Shown: positions 26,879-33,707, counted from the first letter of the stretch. The stretch is DNA of 36,618 nucleotides from Deltaproteobacteria bacterium (GCA_016927065.1 JAFGNJ010000029.1:1-36618); one strand, 5' to 3'. Notes: generated by a model from the letters alone, not told the origin. A program made the numbers and translations.

Positions 26879-27115
26879 ATGAAGCCGTTGAAGAGAATAA
26901 CATTTGATCCAGCGGTTATGGGGGGGAAGCCTTGCATTCGCGGCAAGCGGGTAACGGTCGGCATGATTGTTGGGCTGGTAGCCTCAGGGCGAACAAAAAA
27001 GGAAATCTTGAAGCTGTACCCCTATATAGAAGCGGAAGATATCGATGAAGCTTTGGAGTATGCTGCATGGAGGGTGGAAGAAATTGACGTTCCCCTTGCT
27101 ACGGCATCAGCATGA
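26879..27115 (+). CDS. DUF433 antitoxin
   Basis: The ATG follows TTGGAGGG and the product has 78 residues: RITFDPAVMGGKPCIRGKRVTVGMIVGLVASGRTKKEIL then DIDEALEYAAWRVEE. This is the standard DUF433 (VapB-like, HTH) pattern found upstream of PIN-like toxins. It overlaps the toxin gene by four bases (ATGA). It should neutralise the toxin and may bind its own promoter. Confidence 0.88.
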   Translation: MKPLKRITFDPAVMGGKPCIRGKRVTVGMIVGLVASGRTKKEILKLYPYIEAEDIDEALEYAAWRVEEIDVPLATASA

Positions 27116-27480
27116 AATTCCTGATTGACATGAACCTTTCTCCGCTTTGGACTACTGTTCTGGAAAAGGCCGGCTTTGAAGCAGTCCATTGGTCGGCGAT
27201 CGGAGAGTCCAATGTCTCTGACCATGAAATTATGACCTGGGCACGATCGAACGGATACGTTGTATTCACCCATGATCTTGATTATGGCGCTATTCTGGCC
27301 GCGACTAAAACGGAATGTCCGAGTGTTATCCAGATACGCACGCAAGATATAAGTCCCCAGACTATAGGCGATCTTGTCATATCAGTAATAGAGCAGTTTC
27401 GAGAACATTTGCAACGGGGGGCGTTGATCAGCGTCGATGAAAAGAAGTTGCGGGCGCGAATTCTTCCCTTGAATGATTAG
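27112..27480 (+). CDS. DUF5615 PIN-like toxin
   Basis: The 122-residue protein has the Mut7-C/DUF5615 PIN pattern: MKFLIDMNLSPLW (first Asp), ESNVSDHEIMTWARSNGYVVFTHDLDYGAIL (the Asp-x-Asp centre), then SVIQIRTQDI. Such proteins are the usual partners of DUF433 and are presumed RNases. The overlap with the DUF433 gene supports a bicistronic toxin-antitoxin unit. Confidence 0.86.
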   Translation: MKFLIDMNLSPLWTTVLEKAGFEAVHWSAIGESNVSDHEIMTWARSNGYVVFTHDLDYGAILAATKTECPSVIQIRTQDISPQTIGDLVISVIEQFREHLQRGALISVDEKKLRARILPLND

Positions 27481-27563
27481 GCTGGATTCCAGGCTATAGT
27501 TGTGATGAACCGGCACCCTCATTGACGCAGATTAATCAATCATTTTTAGTTCAATCACATATT

Positions 27564-27600
27564 ATACTGTGCCGCAAAAGAAAGCTGCACATGGCAGGAT
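27564..27600 (+). repeat. dispersed element, copy B
   Basis: TGTGCCGCAA, AAAGCTGCA and GGCAGGAT are shared with copy C, with one or two base insertions. The CTGC/GCAG hairpin (loop ACATG) is kept. It ends 19 bases before the ATG at 27620. Confidence 0.6.
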
Positions 27601-27619
27601 AAACCGAGATTGAATCGAT

Positions 27620-28069
27620 ATGAAAACGATAAAAATCTCCGTCTGGGTCAATGTATTGTTATATGTAACGTTACTTTGTTTTGCAGCGTGGCTATTTTTT
27701 AAAATTGCCGTTGTTGTAGCGCCAAGGTTCCCCGAGGCTCCCATGTCTGGAAAACTCTTTGTTATTTCTCATTTTGCTCCCGTACTTCTCTTCCACACCC
27801 TACCCGTGCTTTCTATTATTGGATTGCTACGAAAGAAGAATTGGGGGAGGATACTTACTATAATATTAAATATCTTTTTCGTAATCATTGTAGCCGGAAA
27901 TGTAGTTTTAGATATTGTGGTTGCGAACGATGTAGGTTTTTTGCCGGCTATTTCAAGTCAGAAGGCATTCTTAGTATATATCTTTGCTATCTCCTTCTCC
28001 TTTATCGCTCTGACCGTAATTTTGCTTCGCAAGGAGGCAAAATTGTATTTCAAAACGTCAAAGGCTTGA
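27620..28069 (+). CDS. four-helix membrane protein
   Basis: The 149-residue protein has four hydrophobic helices (VNVLLYVTLLCFAAWLFF, LLFHTLPVLSIIGLL, ILTIILNIFFVIIVAGNVVLDIVV, FLVYIFAISFSFIALTVILL). The RKKNWGRILTIIL loop is like the KKREWGRRL loop of the gene at 24284. No family recognised. It lies between repeat copies B and C, so is flanked like a cassette. Confidence 0.68.
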   Translation: MKTIKISVWVNVLLYVTLLCFAAWLFFKIAVVVAPRFPEAPMSGKLFVISHFAPVLLFHTLPVLSIIGLLRKKNWGRILTIILNIFFVIIVAGNVVLDIVVANDVGFLPAISSQKAFLVYIFAISFSFIALTVILLRKEAKLYFKTSKA

Positions 28070-28089
28070 ATGGTTTATTTGGCTTGGAT

Positions 28090-28142
28090 CAGGGGTTTTA
28101 TTGTGCCGCAATAAAGCTGCATAGAGGCAGGATGATTGAAGG
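28090..28142 (+). repeat. dispersed 53-bp element, copy C
   Basis: It runs from CAGGGGTTTTATTGTG to GGATGATTGAAGG. It contains a perfect hairpin TTTATTG-TGCCG-CAATAAA and a second CTGC-ATAGAG-GCAG. It ends seven bases before the ATG at 28149. Confidence 0.7.
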
Positions 28143-28148
28143 GATAGC

Positions 28149-28709
28149 ATGATATCTGTGATTCCAGCGTTCAAGCTCGGGTGGGGTAATGGGTGGATAG
28201 GAGCTGTTCCGCTTATGCTGACCATGCTCATGTTGTTCCTTACAAATAAGAGGGCTTCTCAGCGGGCCATGGATATGTCCGCCTATACTGTCAGGGAAAG
28301 AATTCGGACTCTTGCGTCTACCTACATCTTTTTCGGGGCGGTTCTCTATTCAATCGTCTTGCCCCTCCGATGGGGGACGCCGTGGTTTTATATAGGATTG
28401 ATTGTGTATGCGTGCGGATGTATTCCGTATATTATCAGCACCGTCAATTTTGCCGCTACTCCCCTTAATGAGCCGATTGTGAGCGGCGTTTATAGAATAT
28501 CCCGCAACCCCCTGTATCTTTTCTCGGCACTGATACTGCTCGGCATTGGCATTGCCGGTGCCTCGTGGCTCATGATAGTGCTTGTTATCTTGTTTATTGT
28601 CGTAAATCATTCTACTGTGTTGGCAGAGGAACGGTTTTGTTCCGAGAAATATGGCGAGCCCTACCGGACCTATATGCGAACCGTTCCGCGGTATTTGCTG
28701 TTTTTCTAA
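28149..28709 (+). CDS. ICMT-like membrane methyltransferase, module copy 2
   Basis: The 186-residue protein has five or so membrane helices and the ICMT family end: VSGVYRISRNPLYLFSALILLGIGI, then STVLAEERFCSEKYGEPYRTYMRTVPRYL. GAAGGG lies before the ATG. The enzyme is of the same family as that at 25501 but diverged, with a different N-terminus; this argues for an old duplication or two separate gains. It is followed by the partner gene. Confidence 0.82.
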   Translation: MISVIPAFKLGWGNGWIGAVPLMLTMLMLFLTNKRASQRAMDMSAYTVRERIRTLASTYIFFGAVLYSIVLPLRWGTPWFYIGLIVYACGCIPYIISTVNFAATPLNEPIVSGVYRISRNPLYLFSALILLGIGIAGASWLMIVLVILFIVVNHSTVLAEERFCSEKYGEPYRTYMRTVPRYLLFF

Positions 28710-28799
28710 TATGCGTCAGCGTGCATGATGTTGAATCTTTGATTGGGAATGGAGCAGGGGGATTGAGATGACACAACATACCATATGGAGCGAGAGGAT

Positions 28800-29189
28800 A
28801 TGGTAGCTACTTCGTCCTTTGCTATTATCGTGTATGTGGGAGTGGGGATGCTGGCGGCCATGACCATCATTCGGCGCTTGACCAAGGAAAAGCAGATCGA
28901 GGCCGTACTGCGAACGTCCCCCGGCAATATCATCCAAACCATCGATGCATATAAAACGATGATCAAGATATCCAAGGCCCTGATTATCGTCGATATACCT
29001 CTCATCGCGTTTTTTATATATCTGCATTTCGGTCCCCAGGGGCAACAGGGGATTCTTCTCATCATTGCCGGTCTGCTGGCCCTGATGGTTGCCAAGGCAG
29101 TCGAGGATATCCAGTACAGAAAGGGTTTCATGGCTAGACTGGGGGCTGAACAGGGGAGATCACAAAAAGACCGGATCTCCAAGAAATAA
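28800..29189 (+). CDS. module partner membrane protein, copy 2 (short form)
   Basis: From the ATG at 28800 the product has 129 residues; an upstream ATG at 28785 adds five codons, but GGAGCGAGAGGAT sits best for the inner start. It is homologous along its length to the N-terminal two thirds of the protein at 26155: IIRRLTKEKQIEAVLR, FIYLHFGPQGQQG, and KAVEDIQYRKGFMARLGAE. The last two helices of copy 1 are missing and the C-terminus is a charged tail. No function known. Confidence 0.75.
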   Translation: MVATSSFAIIVYVGVGMLAAMTIIRRLTKEKQIEAVLRTSPGNIIQTIDAYKTMIKISKALIIVDIPLIAFFIYLHFGPQGQQGILLIIAGLLALMVAKAVEDIQYRKGFMARLGAEQGRSQKDRISKK

Positions 29190-29225
29190 TGTGGGGCACG
29201 GTCGGGGGCGTGCTTACAGACGTTC

Positions 29226-29270
29226 AATAGCGATCCGCCGTACCCTATTGCCAGTCACATATCGGAATTA
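29226..29270 (+). repeat. 45-bp dispersed repeat, copy E1
   Basis: It starts AATAGCGATCCG and ends ATATCGGAATTA. It matches 32313-32357 at 36 of 45 positions without gaps. TCCG and CGGA near the ends can pair. It lies just after the second module. Confidence 0.75.
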
Positions 29271-29291
29271 GCGGACCTACGTCCCCCAGTA

Positions 29292-29696
29292 TTAATCAAA
29301 TATCTTCAAAAAATCAGCGGGCGTGATGATCCTGACGGATTTATACTGCTTCAGTTCGGTGAGCGCCTTGTCGCCGCTCACCAGGTAATCCGCAGAAGCA
29401 GAGAGGGCGCACGCGAGGAACTTGTCATCTGCGGAGTCAGCGCATACGCCCTTCACGTCTTCGACAGCCTCGATCACCTCAAAAAAAGGGAGAATCTCAC
29501 CCTCAAGCAACGACCGGATCTCATCCGGCGTGAGGTCGAATTTAGGGTACGCCAAGACGGTTTGTAATTCCTGAAACGTGTCTTTGGAAATGACGGGAAT
29601 AAAGGCGCCGCCCTGCCATAATGCGACGATCTTTGAGAGGGTGGGTTGGAAGAGGAGGGCGGATACGACAACATTGGTATCCAGCACGACCCTCAT
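29292..29696 (-). CDS. PIN-domain toxin (COG1569 type)
   Basis: The ATG at 29696 overlaps the antitoxin stop (TGATG) and gives 134 residues starting MRVVLDTNVVVSALLF, the first PIN strand and Asp. Further acids lie in FQELQTVLAYPKFDL and DSADDKFLACALSASADYLVSGDKALTEL, so the Mg-binding set is complete. It is a presumed RNase held by the AbrB-type antitoxin upstream. It is on the opposite strand to the rest of the accessory region. Confidence 0.87.
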   Translation of the reverse strand: MRVVLDTNVVVSALLFQPTLSKIVALWQGGAFIPVISKDTFQELQTVLAYPKFDLTPDEIRSLLEGEILPFFEVIEAVEDVKGVCADSADDKFLACALSASADYLVSGDKALTELKQYKSVRIITPADFLKIFD

Positions 29697-29935
29697 CACC
29701 GCTTTTTGCCGCGCGCCCATTGGATCGCCTCACCCACGTCCGCTTCGCTCACTCCCAGTCTTTGCATCTTCCCCCGCACTTCTTCAAGGGTCGCTCCGGC
29801 AGGCTGTATCTTGACGGGCAATAAAATGATCCTGCCGTCCTGAATGCTGACGTCAAAGTATTGCGTATCGGGGAAGGCGTTGGCGATCGCCTTGGGCAAG
29901 GTGACTTGATTCTTGGCGGTCTTCTTCGCAAGCAT
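29696..29935 (-). CDS. AbrB/MazE-type antitoxin
   Basis: The 79-residue protein starts after AAGGAGG and has the SpoVT/AbrB swapped-hairpin motif KKTAKNQVTLPKAIANAFPDTQYFDVSIQDGRIILLPV. The C-terminal half (GATLEEVRGKMQRLGVSEADVGEAIQWARG) is the likely toxin-binding part. It should bind its promoter region, which carries short palindromes. Confidence 0.85.
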   Translation of the reverse strand: MLAKKTAKNQVTLPKAIANAFPDTQYFDVSIQDGRIILLPVKIQPAGATLEEVRGKMQRLGVSEADVGEAIQWARGKKR

Positions 29936-29957
29936 ATTTCCTTACCTCCTTGTTATA

Positions 29958-29986
29958 AGGATACCTTACTTGGTTGATTTTTGCAA
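29958..29986 (-). promoter_or_regulatory. promoter and operator of the AbrB/PIN pair
   Basis: Minus-strand TTGCAA (29986-29981), a 17-base spacer and TATCCT (29963-29958) precede the antitoxin. The palindrome AAGG-ATA-CCTT (29957-29967) covers the -10, which suits autorepression. Confidence 0.5.
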
Positions 29987-30019
29987 TATAATATTGCCCC
30001 TACCACATTTTTTCTCTAA

Positions 30020-30061
30020 CCTGAGCTTGCCGGCGGGTAAACCCTGAGCCCAGCCGAAGGG
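30020..30061 (+). repeat. two tandem REP-like units
   Basis: CCTGAGCTTGCCGGCGGG (30020-30037) and CCTGAGCCCAGCCGAAGGG (30043-30061) share CCTGAGC, GCCG and GGG. They resemble the common CCTGAGC...GAAGGG palindromes of environmental genomes. They end where the next -35 begins. Confidence 0.5.
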
Positions 30062-30090
30062 TTGACAAATATACTTAATAGTTTCATAGT
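30062..30090 (+). promoter_or_regulatory. promoter-like site upstream of the HEPN gene
   Basis: TTGACA (30062-30067), a 17-base spacer and CATAGT (30085-30090). The -35 and following AATATA(c/t)TTAAT match the promoter at 26816. Repeat copy D follows it directly. Confidence 0.45.
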
Positions 30091-30096
30091 TTCAAG

Positions 30097-30144
30097 CAGG
30101 GGTTTTATTGTGCCGCAAAAAGCTGTATGTAAGTCGTATAATGT
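30097..30144 (+). repeat. dispersed element, copy D (degenerate 3' part)
   Basis: CAGGGGTTTTATTGTGCCGCAA is as in copy C; the part after AAAAAGCTGTATG has diverged. It ends 25 bases before the first possible start of the HEPN gene. Confidence 0.65.
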
Positions 30145-30168
30145 AAAGTTAAATGTCCAGAAATATAT

Positions 30169-31592
30169 TTGAGTATATACAGTAAGCCAGTGAACACTAA
30201 AATAAATAAGTTTGAGTACCGTGGATTCATTTCTGACAAGATTCCAGTCTTACTCAAAATAGAGTATGAAAAATATAATCCCGAGAAAATTTCAACAGAA
30301 CTCATTCTATTGAGCCGTGACGCGGAATTACGCGGTGAATTTAATGGTAGCCTGCGAGGCGATGATTACGGAAATTTAAAAATCAGAGGAGAAAAGGATT
30401 CTAATTCCGAGTTCATAATAAGGAATATCAGCGGGTGGAGCCACCAAGGGAACAATGTAAATTTATTTATAGGTGGTTTTGAATATGCTATTTTGGAGAC
30501 TCCAATTGAAAATCCAGAAAACATTTATGTCACTGTCGAATTAACACCAAGTGGCATATTGAACAAATGGGGATCAAGAGAATTCCATAACGATGGAAGC
30601 ATTAAATGCCACAATGGTTATCCAGAACAAATTGAATGGGATTTAAGTATTGGTAAAGGTATAGCTCGCGCTCGATATACTTATGAACAAGCTAATATTT
30701 TTGACAACAAAGCTACTATCCAAATTGAACGCCCCTCGTTAACATTTGAAATAAGTACGGGCTCAAACCTCAGCAGTTCTGAAATTAAAGATGAAGTTGA
30801 AAAAGAGGCCGGAGACTTTTCTTTAATTCTCTCTTTATGTTATCGAAAATTAGTAAGTTGGTATGAGATAGAATTTTCTATAAGACAAAAAGATAGAAAC
30901 CAGAAAAAATCTCCGCTAATCAGGAGAACAGTCTATACGCAAACATATCCAGACCATGAAGAGGAGTTAATCAATCACAGAGATTTAATTAATGGTGGTT
31001 TGCCGACTTTGGTTAAAAATTTCCGAGACTCACCGCTAATTGAATCACTTCGTAGAAGTATTACCTTTCTTGCTTCGTCACAATCAAACCAGACAATTGA
31101 AGTAAAGTACTTTCTTGCCATAATCTCTCTTGAGTCCTTCTGCGATGGTCTAGTTAAGCTTGATGGGGAGAAGATAACAATTCCATCTGGGAAATGGAAG
31201 AAAATCGAAAAGATGTTGCGAGAATCGTTAGAATCGTTTTCCGAACAAAAAGAAATGGTTAACTATGTTAAAAAGGCATAAAGAAAAAACTGCCAGAGTT
31301 AAAAGGCATCACAACCCTCGATAAAATTTTATACTGCTGCGCAACCCTTAAAGTAGGTGTTAATGATCTTTGGCAAAAAGATGGGTTAGAGATTGGTCTA
31401 AATAAGGCATTGGATATGAGAAATCATCTTTTTCACCGTGCCTATTACGAAGATCCATATTGTCTTTACGCGAATTATGTTCGCATACAAGTTTTAACTG
31501 AACGCCTAATTCTAAAGCACCTTAAATGGCCGGACGAAAAAATCTGGAGATGGTATGACGACAAAGTTCGCTGGTCTAATATTGATGGATAG
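30169..31592 (+). pseudogene. HEPN-type protein, split by a one-base frameshift
   Basis: The first frame (30169-31281, possible TTG start, or GTG at 30190) encodes 370 residues ending MVNYVKKA. The reading continues without stop in another frame to 31592. One extra A in the A5 run at about 31268-31272 would join them to a product of about 474 residues. The C-terminal part has RNHLFH, an R-x4-H match to the HEPN RNase motif, followed by helical sequence. The N-terminal 200 residues are beta-rich. The layout is like ApeA-type anti-phage HEPN proteins, but I do not assign the family. The gene is strongly AT-rich. A sequencing error, phase variation at the A-run, or true decay are all possible. 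Confidence 0.6.
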
Positions 31593-31597
31593 AAACC

Positions 31598-31650
31598 ACT
31601 TAACCCAGCTAATTCAGCCAACGCAAAAAATCGCGCTAGCAACGTTAGAT
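31598..31650 (+). other. attC-like integron recombination site
   Basis: R'' ACTTAAC (31598-31604) and R' GTTAGAT (31644-31650) fit the RYYYAAC/GTTRRRY consensus and pair at six of seven positions counting one wobble. Inside are short GCTA and TAGC arms with three-base spacers. The order and bases resemble the attC of aadA-type cassettes (TAAC...ATTCA...GCC.ACGC...GTTAGAT). The arms are weak, and it is the only such site I find. It lies between the HEPN gene and the nuclease gene. Confidence 0.4.
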
Positions 31651-31678
31651 TGGATTGTAACAGTGCGTAGGCTCATGT

Positions 31679-32275
31679 ATGGAAATTTGCGACAAAGCTA
31701 GAGAAGTCATACAGACCGGAAATAGAGAGCACCTTGAAAATCTCGACAATTTGCTCCGACTGTGCGAGAGCCCGGTCGAGCAGATTCTTCTTGCCACTCT
31801 CTGCGAATACTGGCATGCAGAAGTTCATCCACAGCTCAAGCGATTACAATGTCATTTCTCAGCCGACAACCCCGAATGCGATGGTATTTTTCGCGTCTGC
31901 TGTGAACCTCAGAAGACGATTACCACGTGGTCAGATCAAAGATACCGTGTAGATATCTATCTATACTTGACGAGATTTCAGCATTCTGACGGGAGCAATA
32001 CCGACGAGGTATGGCCTGAATTGGCTAGGTTGGTGGTAGAAGTTGATGGTCATGAATTTCACGACCGTACAAAGCATCAGGCTTCACGAGACCGAAAGCG
32101 CGACAGGGAACTTATGTTTAATGGTTATCCTACCATTCGATTCACGGGAACGGATGTTTTTAACGATCCGATGTTGTGTGCAGAGGACATCAACCTTCAA
32201 GTAAATGAACTGGCGAACACGATCTTGCAAGACTATATTGACCGAGGAAAACTTGAAGAATTAATAGTTGGTTAA
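31679..32275 (+). CDS. PD-(D/E)XK nuclease-like protein (DUF559/Vsr-like)
   Basis: The 198-residue protein has a nuclease core: Glu34 in SPVEQILL, Asp92 in YRVDIYLYL, and the Glu121-x-Asp123 of VVEVDGHEFHDR, followed by KHQASRDRKRDRELMFNGYPTIRFTGTDVFNDP. This matches the DUF559/Vsr-like end pattern (R-D-x-x-R-D-x-x-L, then RFTG). The ATG has only a weak ribosome binding site. It begins 29 bases after the attC-like site. A restriction-like or DNA-repair role is inferred. Confidence 0.75.
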   Translation: MEICDKAREVIQTGNREHLENLDNLLRLCESPVEQILLATLCEYWHAEVHPQLKRLQCHFSADNPECDGIFRVCCEPQKTITTWSDQRYRVDIYLYLTRFQHSDGSNTDEVWPELARLVVEVDGHEFHDRTKHQASRDRKRDRELMFNGYPTIRFTGTDVFNDPMLCAEDINLQVNELANTILQDYIDRGKLEELIVG

Positions 32276-32312
32276 TCACAAGGGTACAGCCAGGACGTAC
32301 TTAAATACTTTA

Positions 32313-32357
32313 AATAGTGATCCGATGCACCCTGCTTCCAATCAAATATCGGAATTA
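32313..32357 (+). repeat. 45-bp dispersed repeat, copy E2
   Basis: AATAGTGATCCGATGC... to ATATCGGAATTA, 36 of 45 identical to copy E1. Here TCCGAT and ATCGGA form a perfect 6-bp stem around 24 bases. It lies between the nuclease gene and the kinase gene. Confidence 0.75.
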
Positions 32358-32402
32358 ACTAATCTATATCGCTTAATTTTTTGCTGCATGAGGTAACCTG
32401 TA

Positions 32403-33368
32403 ATGGCACGAAAAATATTCGGAGAACGCTGGGAGGTTATAGAGCCCATTCGCGAAGGTGGCCAAGCTTTTGTGTATAAAGTTCGAGATTTACGCGAAGA
32501 CCAAGATACCGTTTTTGTGCTAAAGCGACTTAAAAATCCTAAGCGACTTGATAGATTTGAAGGTGAGATTGATGCTTGCAAGCGCCTTAATCATCACGGG
32601 ATTGCTCCTATTATTGATTTTTCATTGAATGACCCAGCATTTTTTGTCACTAACTACTATGAGGGTAAGCTTATAAGCGAGGCAGGCATTTTTACTCCTC
32701 TTCGCGCCCTCGACTTCTTCATAATACTCTGCGACATAGTTGACTACGCTCACTCACAAGGAGTTATTCATAGAGACCTGAAACCAGATAATGTTATTAT
32801 CACAACTTCTGATGATCTTGTTGTACTCGATTTTGGTCTTTGCTACACCCAAGATACTGAGCAACGTTTGACTGAAACAATGGAACAGGTTGGATCTCGG
32901 TTTTACATGGCCCCTGAATTCGAGGGCGGTCGAGCTGACGATGTTACAGCAAAGGCTGACACGTATGCCCTAGGCAAAATTCTATATTTCATGTTAATCG
33001 GACGTCACATTGCACGTGAAGCATTTGGAGGGGATAATGAACTTTCCGATATTCTTCAGAATCCTCAAGCCAGATACATTACTGACCGAATCTTACAAGA
33101 GTCAATCGTGGAAGACCCCTCCATGAGGGTAGACGTCAGAAGTCTAAGAGAGACTGCTGTTCTCGTCCGGCGTTTGATATCAGAGCACTACTATCCAGGT
33201 CGCGAAGGTTCACGTTGCAGGTTTTGTGGCGAAGGACGTTATAGTTCAGCAAAGCATGCCAATATCAGGGTACGCTATCCTGGAATCGTCGAAAAGACCG
33301 AACAGTTTGACTTAGTGATCTGCGACCATTGTGGCAATATTCAGTGGTTTCCGAGCAAAGAGGAGTAG
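32403..33368 (+). CDS. Ser/Thr protein kinase with C-terminal zinc ribbon
   Basis: The 321-residue protein has an intact Hanks-type kinase domain at about 10-260: Gly loop EGGQAFVYKV, Lys41 in VLKRLK, Glu55 of helix C, HRDLKPDN with Asp125, DFG at 143-145, and MAPEF. The tail has two Cys pairs (RCRFCGEG at 272 and 275, ICDHCGN at 307 and 310), which suggests a four-Cys zinc ribbon. There is no membrane helix or PASTA domain. GAGG is nine bases before the ATG. The position next to a nuclease and an HEPN gene suggests a defence role, but this is inference. Confidence 0.85.
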   Translation: MARKIFGERWEVIEPIREGGQAFVYKVRDLREDQDTVFVLKRLKNPKRLDRFEGEIDACKRLNHHGIAPIIDFSLNDPAFFVTNYYEGKLISEAGIFTPLRALDFFIILCDIVDYAHSQGVIHRDLKPDNVIITTSDDLVVLDFGLCYTQDTEQRLTETMEQVGSRFYMAPEFEGGRADDVTAKADTYALGKILYFMLIGRHIAREAFGGDNELSDILQNPQARYITDRILQESIVEDPSMRVDVRSLRETAVLVRRLISEHYYPGREGSRCRFCGEGRYSSAKHANIRVRYPGIVEKTEQFDLVICDHCGNIQWFPSKEE

Positions 33369-33493
33369 TATTCAATCTACGGTCGTGAATTTCCCAACCA
33401 TGTCACCCAGCTTGGTGATTTTTGCTGTTAGTTTGCCTCTGCACTCTCGTTACATACTCTTTGTCAAAGCTGACGACGGCACCCTATTTCCCC

Positions 33494-33523
33494 TTGACAC
33501 TTTCCCCCCTTTTCAATTACAGT
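33494..33523 (+). promoter_or_regulatory. promoter of tRNA-Val
   Basis: TTGACA (33494-33499), 18-base spacer and TACAGT (33518-33523), with the mature tRNA starting 15 bases after the -10. The rest of 33369-33493 shows no gene. Confidence 0.5.
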
Positions 33524-33537
33524 TATTTAATAATACA

Positions 33538-33612
33538 GGGCGGTTAACTCAGCGGGAGAGTGCTATCCTCACACGGTAGAAGTCACTGGTTCAAATCCAG
33601 TACCGCCCACCA
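33538..33612 (+). tRNA. tRNA-Val (anticodon CAC)
   Basis: The cloverleaf is complete: acceptor GGGCGGT/ACCGCCC, D stem ACTC/GAGT, anticodon stem CTATC/GGTAG with loop CTCACAC (anticodon CAC at positions 34-36), variable loop of five, and T stem ACTGG/CCAGT with loop TTCAAAT. The 3' CCA is encoded. It reads GUG codons. It marks the border between the accessory region and the yebC-ruvCAB block. Confidence 0.93.
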
Positions 33613-33631
33613 AAATTTGATCGTGCTCAGG

Positions 33632-33707
33632 CCGCAGGGGAAGAGAGGAGATCGGTGGTAACGGCCACAAGGTAAAAACCCCTCACCTCCTCTCTGCGGT
33701 TTTTATT
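33632..33707 (+). terminator. long-stem intrinsic terminator after tRNA-Val
   Basis: CCGCAG plus AGAGGAG on the 5' side (six-base bulge between) pair with CTCCTCTCTGCGG (33687-33699), followed by TTTTTATTT. The loop is about 36 bases, longer than usual. It ends 18 bases before yebC, so it could also control readthrough into that gene. Confidence 0.6.

Noticed and set aside
23681-30144. Repeat copies A-D as a CRISPR array
   Set aside because: The spacing is kilobases, with genes between copies, and copies are only partly conserved.
30148-30154. GTTAAAT upstream of the HEPN gene as an attC end
   Set aside because: No matching R'' heptamer or inner arms; repeat copy D occupies the space instead.
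33538-33612. tRNA-Val as the attachment site of an island at 22.9-33.4 kb
   Set aside because: Islands normally join at the tRNA 3' end; here the 3' side leads straight to yebC, and I find no direct copy of the tRNA end near 22.9 kb and no integrase.
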